Source: Oscillospiraceae bacterium (GTDB lineage Bacteria > Bacillota > Clostridia > Oscillospirales > Ruminococcaceae). Taken from it: a stretch of DNA of 33,839 bases. Positions 1 to 7,682 of this stretch are shown here, one piece after another. The stretch covers positions 1 to 33,839 of the forward strand of contig JALEMR010000018.1 in assembly GCA_022768245.1 (NCBI GenBank), written 5' to 3'. Numbering within the stretch: the stretch's first letter is position 1; each line of letters opens with the position of its first letter. The notes beneath the pieces were generated by a model. The model worked only from the letters and a program-made list of their open reading frames with translations. It did no database searches and was not told where the DNA came from. The position numbers and the translations under genes are program-made.

Positions 1-195
1 GGCGGAGTTTATCCTCATAGCCTTCAATGAATTGGAGCAGACCAGCTCCGCAAAGCCCTTGTACTTGTGAGCGGGAGTGTATTTTTTCGGCTTCATTTCG
101 TACAGCCTGACGCTTATCCCGTGCCGTGCCAGCTGCCATGCAGCCTCGCAGCCTGCCAGTCCCGCGCCCACAACTATCGCTTGTTTATCGTTCAT
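1..195 (-). CDS. trmFO: TrmFO, tRNA (uracil-54-C5)-methyltransferase, N-terminal part only
   Basis: This is the first 65 codons of a gene that runs off the left edge of the window. Translation from the ATG at 195 begins [20 protein letters not shown], a GxGxxG-type FAD-binding Rossmann motif. It continues with the LYEMKP and [10 protein letters not shown] segments typical of TrmFO/Gid. The family uses methylenetetrahydrofolate and FADH2 to make 5-methyluridine at position 54 of tRNA in Gram-positive bacteria. The start lies 3 bases beyond the topA stop codon, so the two genes are very probably co-transcribed and translationally coupled. The dprA-topA-trmFO order is the classic Firmicutes arrangement. 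The identification is secure from the N-terminus and neighbours; the rest of the enzyme cannot be seen. Confidence 0.93.
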   Translation of the reverse strand, partial: MNDKQAIVVGAGLAGCEAAWQLARHGISVRLYEMKPKKYTPAHKYKGFAELVCSNSLKAMRINSA

Positions 196-198
196 AAA

Positions 199-2277
199 TT
201 ACTTTTCCTTTTTGATCGCGACCTCGTAGCCGCAGCCCTCCTTAAGGCAGAACATCTTTCCGCCCTTCTTGAACAGGGTAGTGCCGTCATTGCACTTGGG
301 GCATTTGTCGGAAACGGGAGTGTCCCATGTCATAAAGTCGCAGTTGGGGTTATCCTCGCAGCCGTAGTATTTCTTGCCCTTCTTGGACTTTTTCTGCAGC
401 ACCTTCTTGCCGCACTTGGGGCAGACACCGCCTGTGTCCTTGACTATCTTCTTGGTGTTGGTGCAGTCGGGGAAGCCCGAGCATGCGAGGAACCGTCCGA
501 AGCGGCCTATCTTGATGACCATTGGCTTGCCGCACACCTCACAGACCTCGTCGGTCTCCTCCACGGGGACCTTGACCCGCTTGCCCTCCATGGTGACCTC
601 TGCCTTTTTGAGAGTCTCGTCGAAATCGTCGTAGAACTCACGGAGAGTATCCACCCAGTTCTGTTCGCCGATCTCCACCTTATCGAGATCGCTTTCCATT
701 TCGGCGGTGAATTTGGTATCGACTATCTTCTTGAAGCAGTTTTTCATCAGGTCGGTAGTTACCTCGCCGAGAGCAGTGGGCTTTAACTGTTTGCCGTCAC
801 GCTCCACATAAAGACGGTTGATTATCGTGGAGATGGTAGGCGCATAGGTGGACGGTCTGCCTATGCCGTTTTCCTCGAGAGCCTTGATAAAGGAGGCTTC
901 GGTATATCTTGCGGGAGGCTGTGTGAAATGCTGCTTTCCCTCGATGTTTTTCAGCTTAAGGATATCTCCCTTTTCTATCTTGGGGAGGACCTTGTTTTCC
1001 TCGTCGTCCTTGCTTTCCTCGTAGAGCACGGTAAAGCCGTCGAACTTCACCGAGAAGCCCGTTGCCTTGAAGCTGCAGCCGTTGGCGGTGATATCCACCG
1101 AAACGGTATCGAGCAGAGCGTTGGACATCTGGCTTGCAATAAATCTCTCCCAGATAAGCTTGTAGAGCTTATACTGCTCGGTGGTAAGGCTGCCCTTGAT
1201 GCTGTCGGGGGTTATGGACGGAGTAGAGGGACGGATAGCTTCGTGAGCGTCCTGTGCGTTAGCCTTTGACTTGTATATCTTCGGAGAAGCGGGGATATAG
1301 CTTTTTCCGTAAACGTCGCCGATGTACTTGTATGCTGCGTTTCTCGCCTCGTCGGAGATACGCAGGCTGTCGGTTCTCATGTAGGTGATAAGACCCACAG
1401 CGCCCATTCCCTCGATATCCACGCCCTCGTATAAGGACTGTGCGGTCTTCATAGTCTTCGCGGTCTGGAAGCCCAGCTTCTTGGAAGCCTCCTGCTGGAG
1501 CGTGGACGTAGTGAACGGCGGAGCGGGGGATTTTCTTCTGACTGATTTTTTTATCTCGGAAACGGTATACTCCGCCCCTTCAAGGCGTTTGAGCACTGCG
1601 TTTGTCTCAGCTTCGGAGTGAAGCTCGGTCTTTTCGCCGTCCATTCCCGTGAACACGGCTTCGAACTGCTTCTTGGAGGACGGAGCGGTCATTTTCGCTT
1701 CGATGGACCAGTATTCCTCGGGCTTGAAGTTCTGTATCTGACGTTCGCGGTCAACTATCATCCTGACAGCCACCGACTGAACACGTCCTGCGGAGAGGCC
1801 TCTGCGGACCTTCTTCCAGAGGAACGGGGACAGCTTATAGCCCACGATACGGTCAAGGAGACGTCTTGCCTGCTGAGCGTTGACCAGATTGAGGTCGATA
1901 CTGCGGGGAGACTGCATGCCCGCTTCAACGCCCGATTTGGTGATCTCGTTGAAGGTAACTCTGTCCTTGGCGTTCAGGGGCAGATCGAGAATGTAAGCCA
2001 AATGCCATGAGATAGCTTCTCCCTCGCGGTCGGGGTCCGTTGCGAGAAAGACTTCGTCTGCCTTTGAAGCCTCTTCCTTAAGATTTTTTATAATGTCCGC
2101 CTTATCCTTCATTTCAACGTATTCAGGGCGGAAGTCGTGTTCAAAATCAATGCTCATCTTGGATTTGGGCAGATCTCTGATATGTCCCATGGACGCCACG
2201 ACCTTATAATCGCTGCCCAGATATTTCTGAACAGTCTTTACCTTTCCCGGTGACTCTAATATAACAAGCTTTGACAT
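199..2277 (-). CDS. topA: DNA topoisomerase I (type IA)
   Basis: Relaxes negatively supercoiled DNA. The protein of about 692 residues shows the N-terminal TOPRIM domain (LVILESPGK near residue 5 and the acidic ATDPDREGEA motif near residue 80). The catalytic tyrosine is in GLITYMRTDS, near residue 299. Three four-cysteine zinc fingers lie at the C-terminus (CEVCGK, CPKCGK and CPKCND pairs). Length and domain order are normal for Firmicutes. The reading frame opens with ATG at 2283, but the AAGGAG ribosome binding site at 2286-2291 is only 2 bases from it. The ATG at 2277 has a spacing of 8 bases and gives the canonical MSKLVILESPGK start, so I chose 2277. The gene has its own promoter upstream and is followed directly by trmFO. 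Confidence 0.97.
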   Translation of the reverse strand: MSKLVILESPGKVKTVQKYLGSDYKVVASMGHIRDLPKSKMSIDFEHDFRPEYVEMKDKADIIKNLKEEASKADEVFLATDPDREGEAISWHLAYILDLPLNAKDRVTFNEITKSGVEAGMQSPRSIDLNLVNAQQARRLLDRIVGYKLSPFLWKKVRRGLSAGRVQSVAVRMIVDRERQIQNFKPEEYWSIEAKMTAPSSKKQFEAVFTGMDGEKTELHSEAETNAVLKRLEGAEYTVSEIKKSVRRKSPAPPFTTSTLQQEASKKLGFQTAKTMKTAQSLYEGVDIEGMGAVGLITYMRTDSLRISDEARNAAYKYIGDVYGKSYIPASPKIYKSKANAQDAHEAIRPSTPSITPDSIKGSLTTEQYKLYKLIWERFIASQMSNALLDTVSVDITANGCSFKATGFSVKFDGFTVLYEESKDDEENKVLPKIEKGDILKLKNIEGKQHFTQPPARYTEASFIKALEENGIGRPSTYAPTISTIINRLYVERDGKQLKPTALGEVTTDLMKNCFKKIVDTKFTAEMESDLDKVEIGEQNWVDTLREFYDDFDETLKKAEVTMEGKRVKVPVEETDEVCEVCGKPMVIKIGRFGRFLACSGFPDCTNTKKIVKDTGGVCPKCGKKVLQKKSKKGKKYYGCEDNPNCDFMTWDTPVSDKCPKCNDGTTLFKKGGKMFCLKEGCGYEVAIKKEK

Positions 2278-2360
2278 TAACATTACTCCTTGTCATTGTG
2301 ATCGTATATATAATATTATATAATATAGTATAGAATAATTCACATATTCATATATTTTGC

Positions 2361-2389
2361 ATTTTAGCATAAACGGACGGAAATGTCAA
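2361..2389 (-). promoter_or_regulatory. Sigma-A-type promoter of topA
   Basis: Read on the minus strand, TTGACA (2389-2384) is followed after exactly 17 bases by TAAAAT (2366-2361). The predicted start is near 2354, giving a leader of about 77 bases before topA. The gap between dprA and topA is AT-rich and otherwise holds no recognisable structure. The promoter lets topA-trmFO be expressed apart from dprA. Confidence 0.8.
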
Positions 2390-2437
2390 TATAAAATATA
2401 GTATAAATTCCGAACCGTTTCAGAGGAGAAGATATGT

Positions 2438-3823
2438 TCAGTTGACGATATAAGCTCCGCCCGCAGTGCAGGATATCACGCCGTCAAGCTCCATATCCGT
2501 CAGCAGAGACAGCGTATCGGTGATAGACATTCCCGATTCGGCAGCTATTTCATCGGCGATAACGGGTCTGCCCATATTGAGTATTATCTCCGCGGCGATG
2601 CGCTGATTTTCGGGCAGCGCCGACAGATCGGCAGCATGTCTCACGAATTCCTTATCTATGTAAGCGGCGGTCTCTTCCTTTGAAGCAGGCTCGTCGGATA
2701 CTGCGGGGACAGGGTTTTCGTCAGCCTTTGACTTTTCGGGCACAGCTTCCTTCTGCGGCTTTTTGCGGGGCTTTTTATGTACCGTTTCGGGGAGGGGCGG
2801 CACGGGAGAGTAAGGATCCTCCGCAAGTCTGCGCCGACCGGGTCCCATGCCTGTCCGCTTGTAGACCTCGGTGTTGATAAAATCTCCCGAGATAAGCAGC
2901 TCCCGCGCCTCCTTGGATAGCATGTCCTCGTATTCGGGATAGAATTCATAGACAATGTCGCGGGGACTCATAAGAGGGATAGCCCCGTCGCGGATAAGAG
3001 TGACATTCCCGCCGTATCGCAGATCAAATATATCTCCCGGCGGGACGACGAACAGGGGCTTGTTCTGATTGTTGCAGTGATTGGCGGTGATAAGGGAGCC
3101 GCTCTTCTGTCCCGCTTCGATGACCGCCGTGCCCAGGGCAAGTCCTGCGATTATGCGGTTTCTGGGCGGGAAGGTTATCCTCGACGGAGCAAAGGAGGGG
3201 GGATATTCGCTGATGAAGGCTCCGTGTTCGTATATCCTGTTTCGGTACGGCAGATTTTCCTTGGGATAGTTGTAATTCAGACCGCAGCCCAGAACGGCAT
3301 AGGTCTTCGAGCCTGCCGCCACGGCGGAAAGCTGGGATATGATGTCGATGCCCACGGCAAATCCGCTGACGATACAGAATCCGCAGCGGCAGAGCCCGCG
3401 GGCTATGGCCTTAGCGGTATGAACGCTGTAAGGGGAGGGGTCACGGGTGCCCACCATCGCAATCGGGAGAGAGTCGTTGATATCCGAGATATCGCCCTTA
3501 TAATACAGAACGGAAGGCGGATTATCAATATTCAGCAGAGAACGGGGATAATCGGCGTCGCTTTTCAGTACAATGCCGATATCGCTTTTGATGCACTCGT
3601 CGATGATCTTTTCCGCGGAGGAGGAATCGTACTTGAAGATATTGTCGTAATGTCTGCGGAAATCGGCTCCGAGACTGATATCGGGCTGATCGAGAAGCGC
3701 GTCGTGAGCGGTCTCCGCAGACTTGTATTTATCCAGCAGATAATTGATCACAGGGCTTGCGTATCCGAATACCTGCGTCAGCCAGATGCTCCATATAAGT
3801 TCCTTTGTGACCTCGCGTTCCAA
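2438..3823 (-). CDS. dprA: DprA/Smf DNA-processing protein
   Basis: DprA protects incoming single-stranded DNA and loads RecA during natural transformation; it is also widely conserved in non-competent bacteria. The Rossmann-like core is clear: MVGTRDPSPYS, the SGFAVGID loop, and FPPRNRIIAGL followed by EAGQKSGSLITA. A lysine- and proline-rich linker follows, and the last 60 residues form the winged-helix DprA C-terminal domain. The frame is open from an ATG at 3865, but that start overlaps the upstream methyltransferase. A TTG at 3823 is preceded 6 bases earlier by GGAGGGG and gives a normal N-terminus (MEREVTKELIWSIWL, 461 residues), so TTG is the preferred start. It follows the methyltransferase stop by 23 bases. 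Confidence 0.93.
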   Translation of the reverse strand: MEREVTKELIWSIWLTQVFGYASPVINYLLDKYKSAETAHDALLDQPDISLGADFRRHYDNIFKYDSSSAEKIIDECIKSDIGIVLKSDADYPRSLLNIDNPPSVLYYKGDISDINDSLPIAMVGTRDPSPYSVHTAKAIARGLCRCGFCIVSGFAVGIDIISQLSAVAAGSKTYAVLGCGLNYNYPKENLPYRNRIYEHGAFISEYPPSFAPSRITFPPRNRIIAGLALGTAVIEAGQKSGSLITANHCNNQNKPLFVVPPGDIFDLRYGGNVTLIRDGAIPLMSPRDIVYEFYPEYEDMLSKEARELLISGDFINTEVYKRTGMGPGRRRLAEDPYSPVPPLPETVHKKPRKKPQKEAVPEKSKADENPVPAVSDEPASKEETAAYIDKEFVRHAADLSALPENQRIAAEIILNMGRPVIADEIAAESGMSITDTLSLLTDMELDGVISCTAGGAYIVN

Positions 3824-3846
3824 AAAAATCCCCTCCGTTATTTGCT

Positions 3847-4632
3847 TTACTTTGAAAGTTCCCAAAGAATAATGCCCGCAGCCATAGCTGCATTGAGAGA
3901 GTTTGCACGCCCCTTCATGGGGATAGTCATTTTAACATCGCATTTATCGGCAGTCTCGGCGGAAAGACCGTTGCCCTCGTTGCCGATAAGGACGGCTGCT
4001 CCTTGAGTGAAATCGCATTCGGTGAGCTTTTCGGCGGAGCTGTCCACCACTGCGGCGAAGGTAGTGATATCCGCAGCCTTAAAGGCGGAGAATGCGCTGT
4101 CCTCGTCGGTTACGGCAATTGTCATACGCATAAGGCTGCCCATAGCCGAGCGGGTGACCTTGGGATTATATATATCGCAGCAGCCGCAGCAGATAACGGC
4201 GTCTGTTCCCACAGCGTCGGCGGTGCGGATTATGGTGCCCATATTGCCGGGGTCCCTGACGTCGGAGAGCATGATATATTTTCCGCCGCGGGAAATAATA
4301 TCGGAAAGGGGCTTTTCATCTGGTATCTTACATATGGCGAATATCCCCTGAGAATCCCGTGTTTCGGCGATATAGTCCGCTATTTCCTCCGTGATGACAA
4401 AAAGCCTTCCGCCGAAATTATCGAGAACGGGGGAGAGAGCGCCGCTGTATTTTTCAAGGCAGCCCTCGGTGGCGAAAATGCTGTGAAATTCTGCATTTTC
4501 GGCGGCAGCGTCCGCCACGAGACGGACTCCCTCCAATGTGAACAATTTCTTTTCGGTGCGTTCCTTACGCTGTTCGGAGAGCTTGCGGAAAAGCTTGATA
4601 TTATCGTTTGAACGGGAAGATATATATGTCAT
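3847..4632 (-). CDS. SpoU/TrmH-family RNA 2'-O-methyltransferase
   Basis: A 261-residue SPOUT-class methyltransferase. The N-terminal third is a substrate-binding domain with the opening KLFRKLSEQRKERTEKKLF. The three knot-fold motifs are all present: motif 1 (DPGNMGTIIRTADAVG), motif 2 (VLIGNEGNGLS) and motif 3 (IPMKGRANSLNAAMAAG). These bind S-adenosylmethionine in the deep trefoil knot. Family members methylate ribose in 23S rRNA (RlmB/TsnR/YsgA types) or tRNA; the exact target cannot be read from sequence, and the YsgA-like form next to rplT is the likeliest. It lies 81 bases after rplT, beyond a strong hairpin, so expression may depend on readthrough. Confidence 0.92.
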   Translation of the reverse strand: MTYISSRSNDNIKLFRKLSEQRKERTEKKLFTLEGVRLVADAAAENAEFHSIFATEGCLEKYSGALSPVLDNFGGRLFVITEEIADYIAETRDSQGIFAICKIPDEKPLSDIISRGGKYIMLSDVRDPGNMGTIIRTADAVGTDAVICCGCCDIYNPKVTRSAMGSLMRMTIAVTDEDSAFSAFKAADITTFAAVVDSSAEKLTECDFTQGAAVLIGNEGNGLSAETADKCDVKMTIPMKGRANSLNAAMAAGIILWELSK

Positions 4633-4666
4633 AACAGTTCCACTCCGTTAAATGTACTTTTACAAC

Positions 4667-4698
4667 AAAAGTCAGAAGTAAAAATACTTCTGACTTTT
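4667..4698 (-). terminator. Hairpin terminator after rplT
   Basis: A perfect 14-bp stem (4667-4680 with 4685-4698) closes on a four-base loop. On the minus strand the 3' arm ends in TTTT followed by GTTGT. It lies 15 bases beyond the rplT stop and probably ends or attenuates the infC-rpmI-rplT transcript before the methyltransferase gene. The weak U-tract suggests partial readthrough. Confidence 0.7.
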
Positions 4699-4713
4699 AA
4701 AAGTTATCTCTGA

Positions 4714-5067
4714 TTAAAGAGCAGCCTTAGCCTTTTCGGTAAGTGCTGTAAAGCCTGCTGCGTCGTTGATAGCGATCTCGGAGAGCATCTTTCTGTTGAG
4801 AGTGATGCCTGCCTTCTTGAGGCCGTTCATGAATGTGGAATAGTTCATTCCGTTCATCTTGCATGCAGCGGAGATTCTTGTGATCCAGAGCTGTCTGAAA
4901 TCACGCTTCTTCTGACGTCTGCCGATATAAGCGTAGTTGCCTGATTTCATTACGGCTTCCTTAGCCATCTTGAAATGCTTGCTCTTTGCGCCCCAGTAGC
5001 CCTTAGCGAGCTTTAAAGTTTTGTTTCTTCTCTTGCGAGTAGCAAGTGCACCCTTAATACGAGCCAT
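4714..5067 (-). CDS. rplT: 50S ribosomal protein L20
   Basis: The 117-residue product begins [25 protein letters not shown] (shown in part), the highly basic N-terminal extension of L20. It continues through the conserved [16 protein letters not shown] segment that contacts 23S rRNA. Length is standard. An ACCTCC-complement ribosome binding site (GGAGGTAAAATAAA) lies just upstream. It is the last gene of infC-rpmI-rplT. In Firmicutes, L20 represses this operon by binding the infC leader, and the leader here carries the expected terminator. Confidence 0.98.
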   Translation of the reverse strand: MARIKGALATRKRRNKTLKLAKGYWGAKSKHFKMAKEAVMKSGNYAYIGRRQKKRDFRQLWITRISAACKMNGMNYSTFMNGLKKAGITLNRKMLSEIAINDAAGFTALTEKAKAAL

Positions 5068-5123
5068 TTTATTTTACCTCCATGTTAAGTATCTTACGAA
5101 TTTTTTACACAAAAAGCCCCGTA

Positions 5124-5321
5124 TCACTTATAAGGGAGAAGCTTCTTGATAGTGGGTGCATTTGCGCTGCCGCAGATGCCCATAGTTCTTGCGATTCTCT
5201 TGCGCTTGTGGTCCTTCTGTGTGAGTCTGTGTCTCTTGTTGGTCTTCTGGTACTTAACGACACCGGATTTTGTTACCTTGAAACGCTTCTTAGCGCCGGA
5301 ATGTGACTTTTGCTTTGGCAT
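5124..5321 (-). CDS. rpmI: 50S ribosomal protein L35
   Basis: A 65-residue basic protein beginning MPKQKSHSGAKKRFKVTKSG, with the KTNKRHRLTQKDHKRKR core typical of L35. It is a component of the large subunit. A strong AAAGGAGGA ribosome binding site precedes the ATG. It sits between infC and rplT in the universally conserved order, with about 40 and 56 bases on either side. Confidence 0.97.
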   Translation of the reverse strand: MPKQKSHSGAKKRFKVTKSGVVKYQKTNKRHRLTQKDHKRKRIARTMGICGSANAPTIKKLLPYK

Positions 5322-5360
5322 GATATATCCTCCTTTGATTTTGCGGAAATTTGAGAATGA

Positions 5361-5894
5361 TTACTTGTTATTTCCGGGCTTGGGGGAGATGAACATTACG
5401 TATGCTCTTCCCTCCATTTTGATGGGTTTTTCAACCACGCCCGCTTCTGAGCAGGCGTCCCTGAACTGTTCAAGAAGCTCCTCGCCTAACTCCGGATGAG
5501 CAATAGCACGTCTGCGGAAACGGACGGACACCTTGATCTTGTCGCCGCCCTTCAGGAATTTCATTGCCTGATTGACCTTGGTCTCGAAATCGTGAGTATC
5601 TATAGAGGAGAACATTCTTATCTCCTTGATCTCAACGACCTTCTGATTCTTCTTAGCTTCCTTTTCTCGTTTCTGCTGTTCAAAGCAATACTTGCCGTAG
5701 TCCATGATCCTGCACACAGGCGGTACAGCCTGAGGTGCGATCTTAACTAAGTCAAGATCCTTTTCTGCTGCCAGCTTCTGAGCTTCCTTTGCGGACATAA
5801 GTCCGAGCTGAGCTCCGTCCGAGCCGATAACTCTGATCTCCTTATCGCGGATCTCTTCGTTGATCTGCAGTTCCTTGCTATCCTTGTTTGCTAT
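5361..5894 (-). CDS. infC: Translation initiation factor IF-3, probable AUA start
   Basis: IF-3 keeps 30S subunits free and checks the initiation codon. The protein shows the N-terminal domain (LQINEEIRDKEIRVIGSDG), a basic linker (EQQKREKEAKKNQK) and the C-terminal domain (VVEIKEIRMF to VSVRFRRRAIAHPELG). No ATG, GTG or TTG in frame gives a sensible start. The frame opens at 5972, but the extra N-terminal residues lie in the leader terminator and do not resemble IF-3. A GGGGGTG ribosome binding site sits 6 bases before an ATA at 5894-5892, which gives a 177-residue product of normal family length. A rare start codon is the rule for infC in many bacteria (AUU in E. coli) and allows IF-3 to repress itself. 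AUA is my inference. Confidence 0.93.
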   Translation of the reverse strand: MANKDSKELQINEEIRDKEIRVIGSDGAQLGLMSAKEAQKLAAEKDLDLVKIAPQAVPPVCRIMDYGKYCFEQQKREKEAKKNQKVVEIKEIRMFSSIDTHDFETKVNQAMKFLKGGDKIKVSVRFRRRAIAHPELGEELLEQFRDACSEAGVVEKPIKMEGRAYVMFISPKPGNNK

Positions 5895-6080
5895 GGCGAG
5901 CACCCCCAAATTCACATTAATAAATAAAAAAACCGACAAAGCATACTGCCTCGCCGATACGAATAAACACACTGACCCGAAGGAAAGAGATGTCTAAAGG
6001 TATTGACCGTATACAGTCACTTCCGATACGGTGAGAACGAAGCGTTCTGCTTTATTTTTTAATGCCGATGTTCAATCAGC
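5895..6080 (-). promoter_or_regulatory. L20-type leader RNA of infC-rpmI-rplT
   Basis: About 186 bases of untranslated RNA separate the predicted transcription start from infC. In Bacillus subtilis the same position holds the L20 leader, where L20 binding favours early termination. Here the leader ends in a clear intrinsic terminator (5957-5926). Upstream it contains two related segments, CCGTATCGG and TGTATACGG (within about 6001-6032). These can pair locally or compete with the CGTATCGG at the 5' side of the terminator stem. The structural assignment is by position and terminator; the L20-binding pocket itself was not modelled. Confidence 0.7.
5926..5957 (-). terminator. Attenuator terminator in the infC leader
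   Basis: On the minus strand, TCGGCGAGGC pairs with GCTTTGTCGG around an AGTAT loop (10 pairs, several of them G-U) and runs straight into seven T residues. It lies 31 bases before the inferred IF-3 start, so it can only act as a regulated premature terminator. Its many G-U pairs would make it easy to displace by an antiterminator. Confidence 0.78.
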
Positions 6081-6086
6081 TTTTTT

Positions 6087-6115
6087 ATTATACAACATTA
6101 ATTTTCATTTGTCAA
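6087..6115 (-). promoter_or_regulatory. Consensus promoter of infC-rpmI-rplT
   Basis: On the minus strand TTGACA (6115-6110), 17 bases, then TATAAT (6092-6087): a perfect sigma-A match, as expected for a ribosomal protein operon. Predicted start near 6080. It diverges from the surface-protein promoter about 150 bases away. Confidence 0.88.
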
Positions 6116-6231
6116 GTGTTTTTTGAAAAAAATCCAAAATTTTTTTAAGAAGATCCTGCCGCGCTGTATACAATAGTATTCTTGGCGGCATACAGGGGAG
6201 AGATTATTGTATTTTTGTATGAAATGTGATG

Positions 6232-6241
6232 AAAACGTTTT
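6232..6241. promoter_or_regulatory. Operator-like palindrome AAAACGTTTT
   Basis: A 10-bp perfect palindrome centred on CG, within ATGAAAACGTTTTAG. LacI/CcpA-family regulators bind such sites. It ends 21 bases upstream of the -35 box of the surface-protein promoter. Related sites occur at 7425-7432, 7494-7501 and 7775-7789, in front of the sugar transporter. Confidence 0.5.
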
Positions 6242-6262
6242 AGTATTTGTATGAAATGACGA

Positions 6263-6291
6263 TTGACTTTTTAACGGATTTGTAGTAGAAT
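6263..6291 (+). promoter_or_regulatory. Promoter of the surface-protein gene
   Basis: TTGACT (6263-6268), 17-base spacer, TAGAAT (6286-6291). Predicted start is near 6298, leaving a leader of about 90 bases. The leader contains two perfect small inverted repeats: TGTATA-CT-TATACA (6313-6326) and TGCATATATGCA (6335-6346). A CG-centred palindrome lies just upstream at 6232. Confidence 0.75.
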
Positions 6292-6387
6292 TGTAATCAA
6301 ATAAAGGCGTATTGTATACTTATACAGGAAAGTGTGCATATATGCAGTTATGAGTATTTTATATTATGAATTTAAGGAGTGTTTCTC

Positions 6388-7155
6388 ATGAAAACATCAA
6401 AGCTTCTGAGCATTGCCGCTGCTGCAGCTGTTGCAGCTTCCGTTGCAGCTGTTCCTTCCTCCGCTGAGGAAACCGTATATAACGCTTATATCGGCGTTCA
6501 GTCTGCAAGCTTCTCTTTCAGAAATGCATGGAACGAGCCTTCCTACGGTAAGGGCGTGACAGGCGACGACGGTATGGTTTATTTCGATCAGATCACCGGC
6601 TGGGACGGTCCTACAGCGATCAGCAAGGGCGGCGTATTCACCGATGCTCAGATCACAGGCGACGGTACATATTCCGTATCCGTTACAGATTTCGATTTCG
6701 GTGAGGACGAGTCTCTCAACCTGCTCTTCGTTTCCACAGATATCCCTCTGGATGCAGGCGTTTCTATCACTGATGTTAAGGTTATCCTTGACGGTAACGC
6801 AAAGTACACATTTGACGAGGCTTTCCTCAGCCCCGATGAGCTTGAATATGTTCAGCCCATGATGATCAACATTTGGAACTCCGATCTGGGCGGTGAGGAC
6901 GGTCTCTTCGGCTACACAATGCCTCAGGATTCCATCGAGATCCAGTTCACAGTTTCCGGTATGGGCGCTGCTTCCGACGCTGCCGATGATTCCGTTGAGG
7001 AGGCTATCGACTCTGATATCGAAACAACTGAGGATGCTCCCGCTTCCGATGAAACAACAACTCCCGCAGCTACAGGAAACGCTTCCGCAGCAGCTATTGC
7101 AGCAGTAATGGCAGCAGCAGGCGCAGCAGCTGTTCTCTCCAAGAAGAGAAACTAA
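6388..7155 (+). CDS. Secreted surface protein with C-terminal anchor, function unknown
   Basis: The product has 255 residues. An N-terminal signal peptide (MKTSKLLSIAAAAAVAASVA, cleavage probably after SSA near residue 26) is followed by about 160 residues rich in aromatic, Asp and Gly residues with a beta-strand pattern. This suggests a beta-sandwich of the carbohydrate-binding type, but no family is recognised. An acidic, Thr/Ser/Glu-rich linker leads to a C-terminal tail of TPAATGN, an Ala-rich hydrophobic segment and KKRN. That layout imitates a sortase signal or simple membrane anchor, although the LPxTG box is degenerate. The ATG at 6388 has AAGGAG 9 bases upstream; a GTG at 6379 overlaps that site and was rejected. 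The gene is monocistronic, between a promoter and a terminator. Confidence 0.85.
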   Translation: MKTSKLLSIAAAAAVAASVAAVPSSAEETVYNAYIGVQSASFSFRNAWNEPSYGKGVTGDDGMVYFDQITGWDGPTAISKGGVFTDAQITGDGTYSVSVTDFDFGEDESLNLLFVSTDIPLDAGVSITDVKVILDGNAKYTFDEAFLSPDELEYVQPMMINIWNSDLGGEDGLFGYTMPQDSIEIQFTVSGMGAASDAADDSVEEAIDSDIETTEDAPASDETTTPAATGNASAAAIAAVMAAAGAAAVLSKKRN

Positions 7156-7190
7156 TTTGATATTGTTCTGAAATCACCTGTAAATAAAAG

Positions 7191-7229
7191 TTCCCGACGC
7201 AATTTCTGCAGCCGCGTCGGGAATTTTTT
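7191..7229 (+). terminator. Intrinsic terminator of the surface-protein gene
   Basis: TTCCCGACGC (7191-7200) pairs perfectly with GCGTCGGGAA (7214-7223) across a 13-base loop and is followed by six T residues. It lies 35 bases after the stop codon. Confidence 0.9.
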
Positions 7230-7650
7230 GTTTTCCTGCGATGTTCAAATTACTGGTTGGCTGTATGGTGATGTTATGCCGGCGTTTTATACATGCTCTT
7301 GCCTGTGCTTCGTTTCCGATGTGCGGAAATATGCCCGTTATAATGTCCTTCTGCGTTTATCATAGCCGTTAAAATGCATAAAACAGCACTTCGGACTGTC
7401 GGCTCTGCACAGCACTTGTTTTGTAAACGTTTTACCGTATTTTGCGTATCTGCTGCGATTTTTGACTATACAAATGTTCAAATATTCATACTCAAACGTT
7501 TTCGGTTTTTGTGAGGAATCGTCATTTTGAACGATTCACGGTGATAATCATGTGAACAATTGACTATTTTCAAGATTTTTTGTACATTAATGTTTAGAAA
7601 ATTTGTGCAATATCACATATATATGATGTTTAATTTGTTCAAAATATTAA
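7230..7650. other. Long non-coding regulatory region before the sugar transporter
   Basis: No convincing gene is seen in about 420 bases. It holds two CG-centred AAACGTTT palindromes (7425-7432 and 7494-7501) and a 7-bp inverted repeat GAATCGT/ACGATTC around an 8-base loop (7516-7537). A GTTCAAA word occurs three times (near 7243, 7476 and, just before the promoter, 7637). A possible second promoter is TTGACT (7560-7565), 17 bases, TACATT (7583-7588). The density of palindromes suggests control by more than one DNA-binding protein. Confidence 0.5.
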
Positions 7651-7679
7651 TTGACAGTTTGGACATTTTATATTAAAAT
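7651..7679 (+). promoter_or_regulatory. Main promoter of the ABC transporter operon
   Basis: TTGACA (7651-7656), 17 bases, TAAAAT (7674-7679). Predicted start is near 7686, giving an untranslated leader of about 165 bases that begins inside an inverted repeat. Confidence 0.78.
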
Positions 7680-7682
7680 AAT

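Noticed and set aside
5895-5972. N-terminal extension of IF-3 starting at the ATG at 5972
   Set aside because: The extension overlaps the leader terminator and its T-tract, does not resemble IF-3, and no ribosome binding site precedes it.
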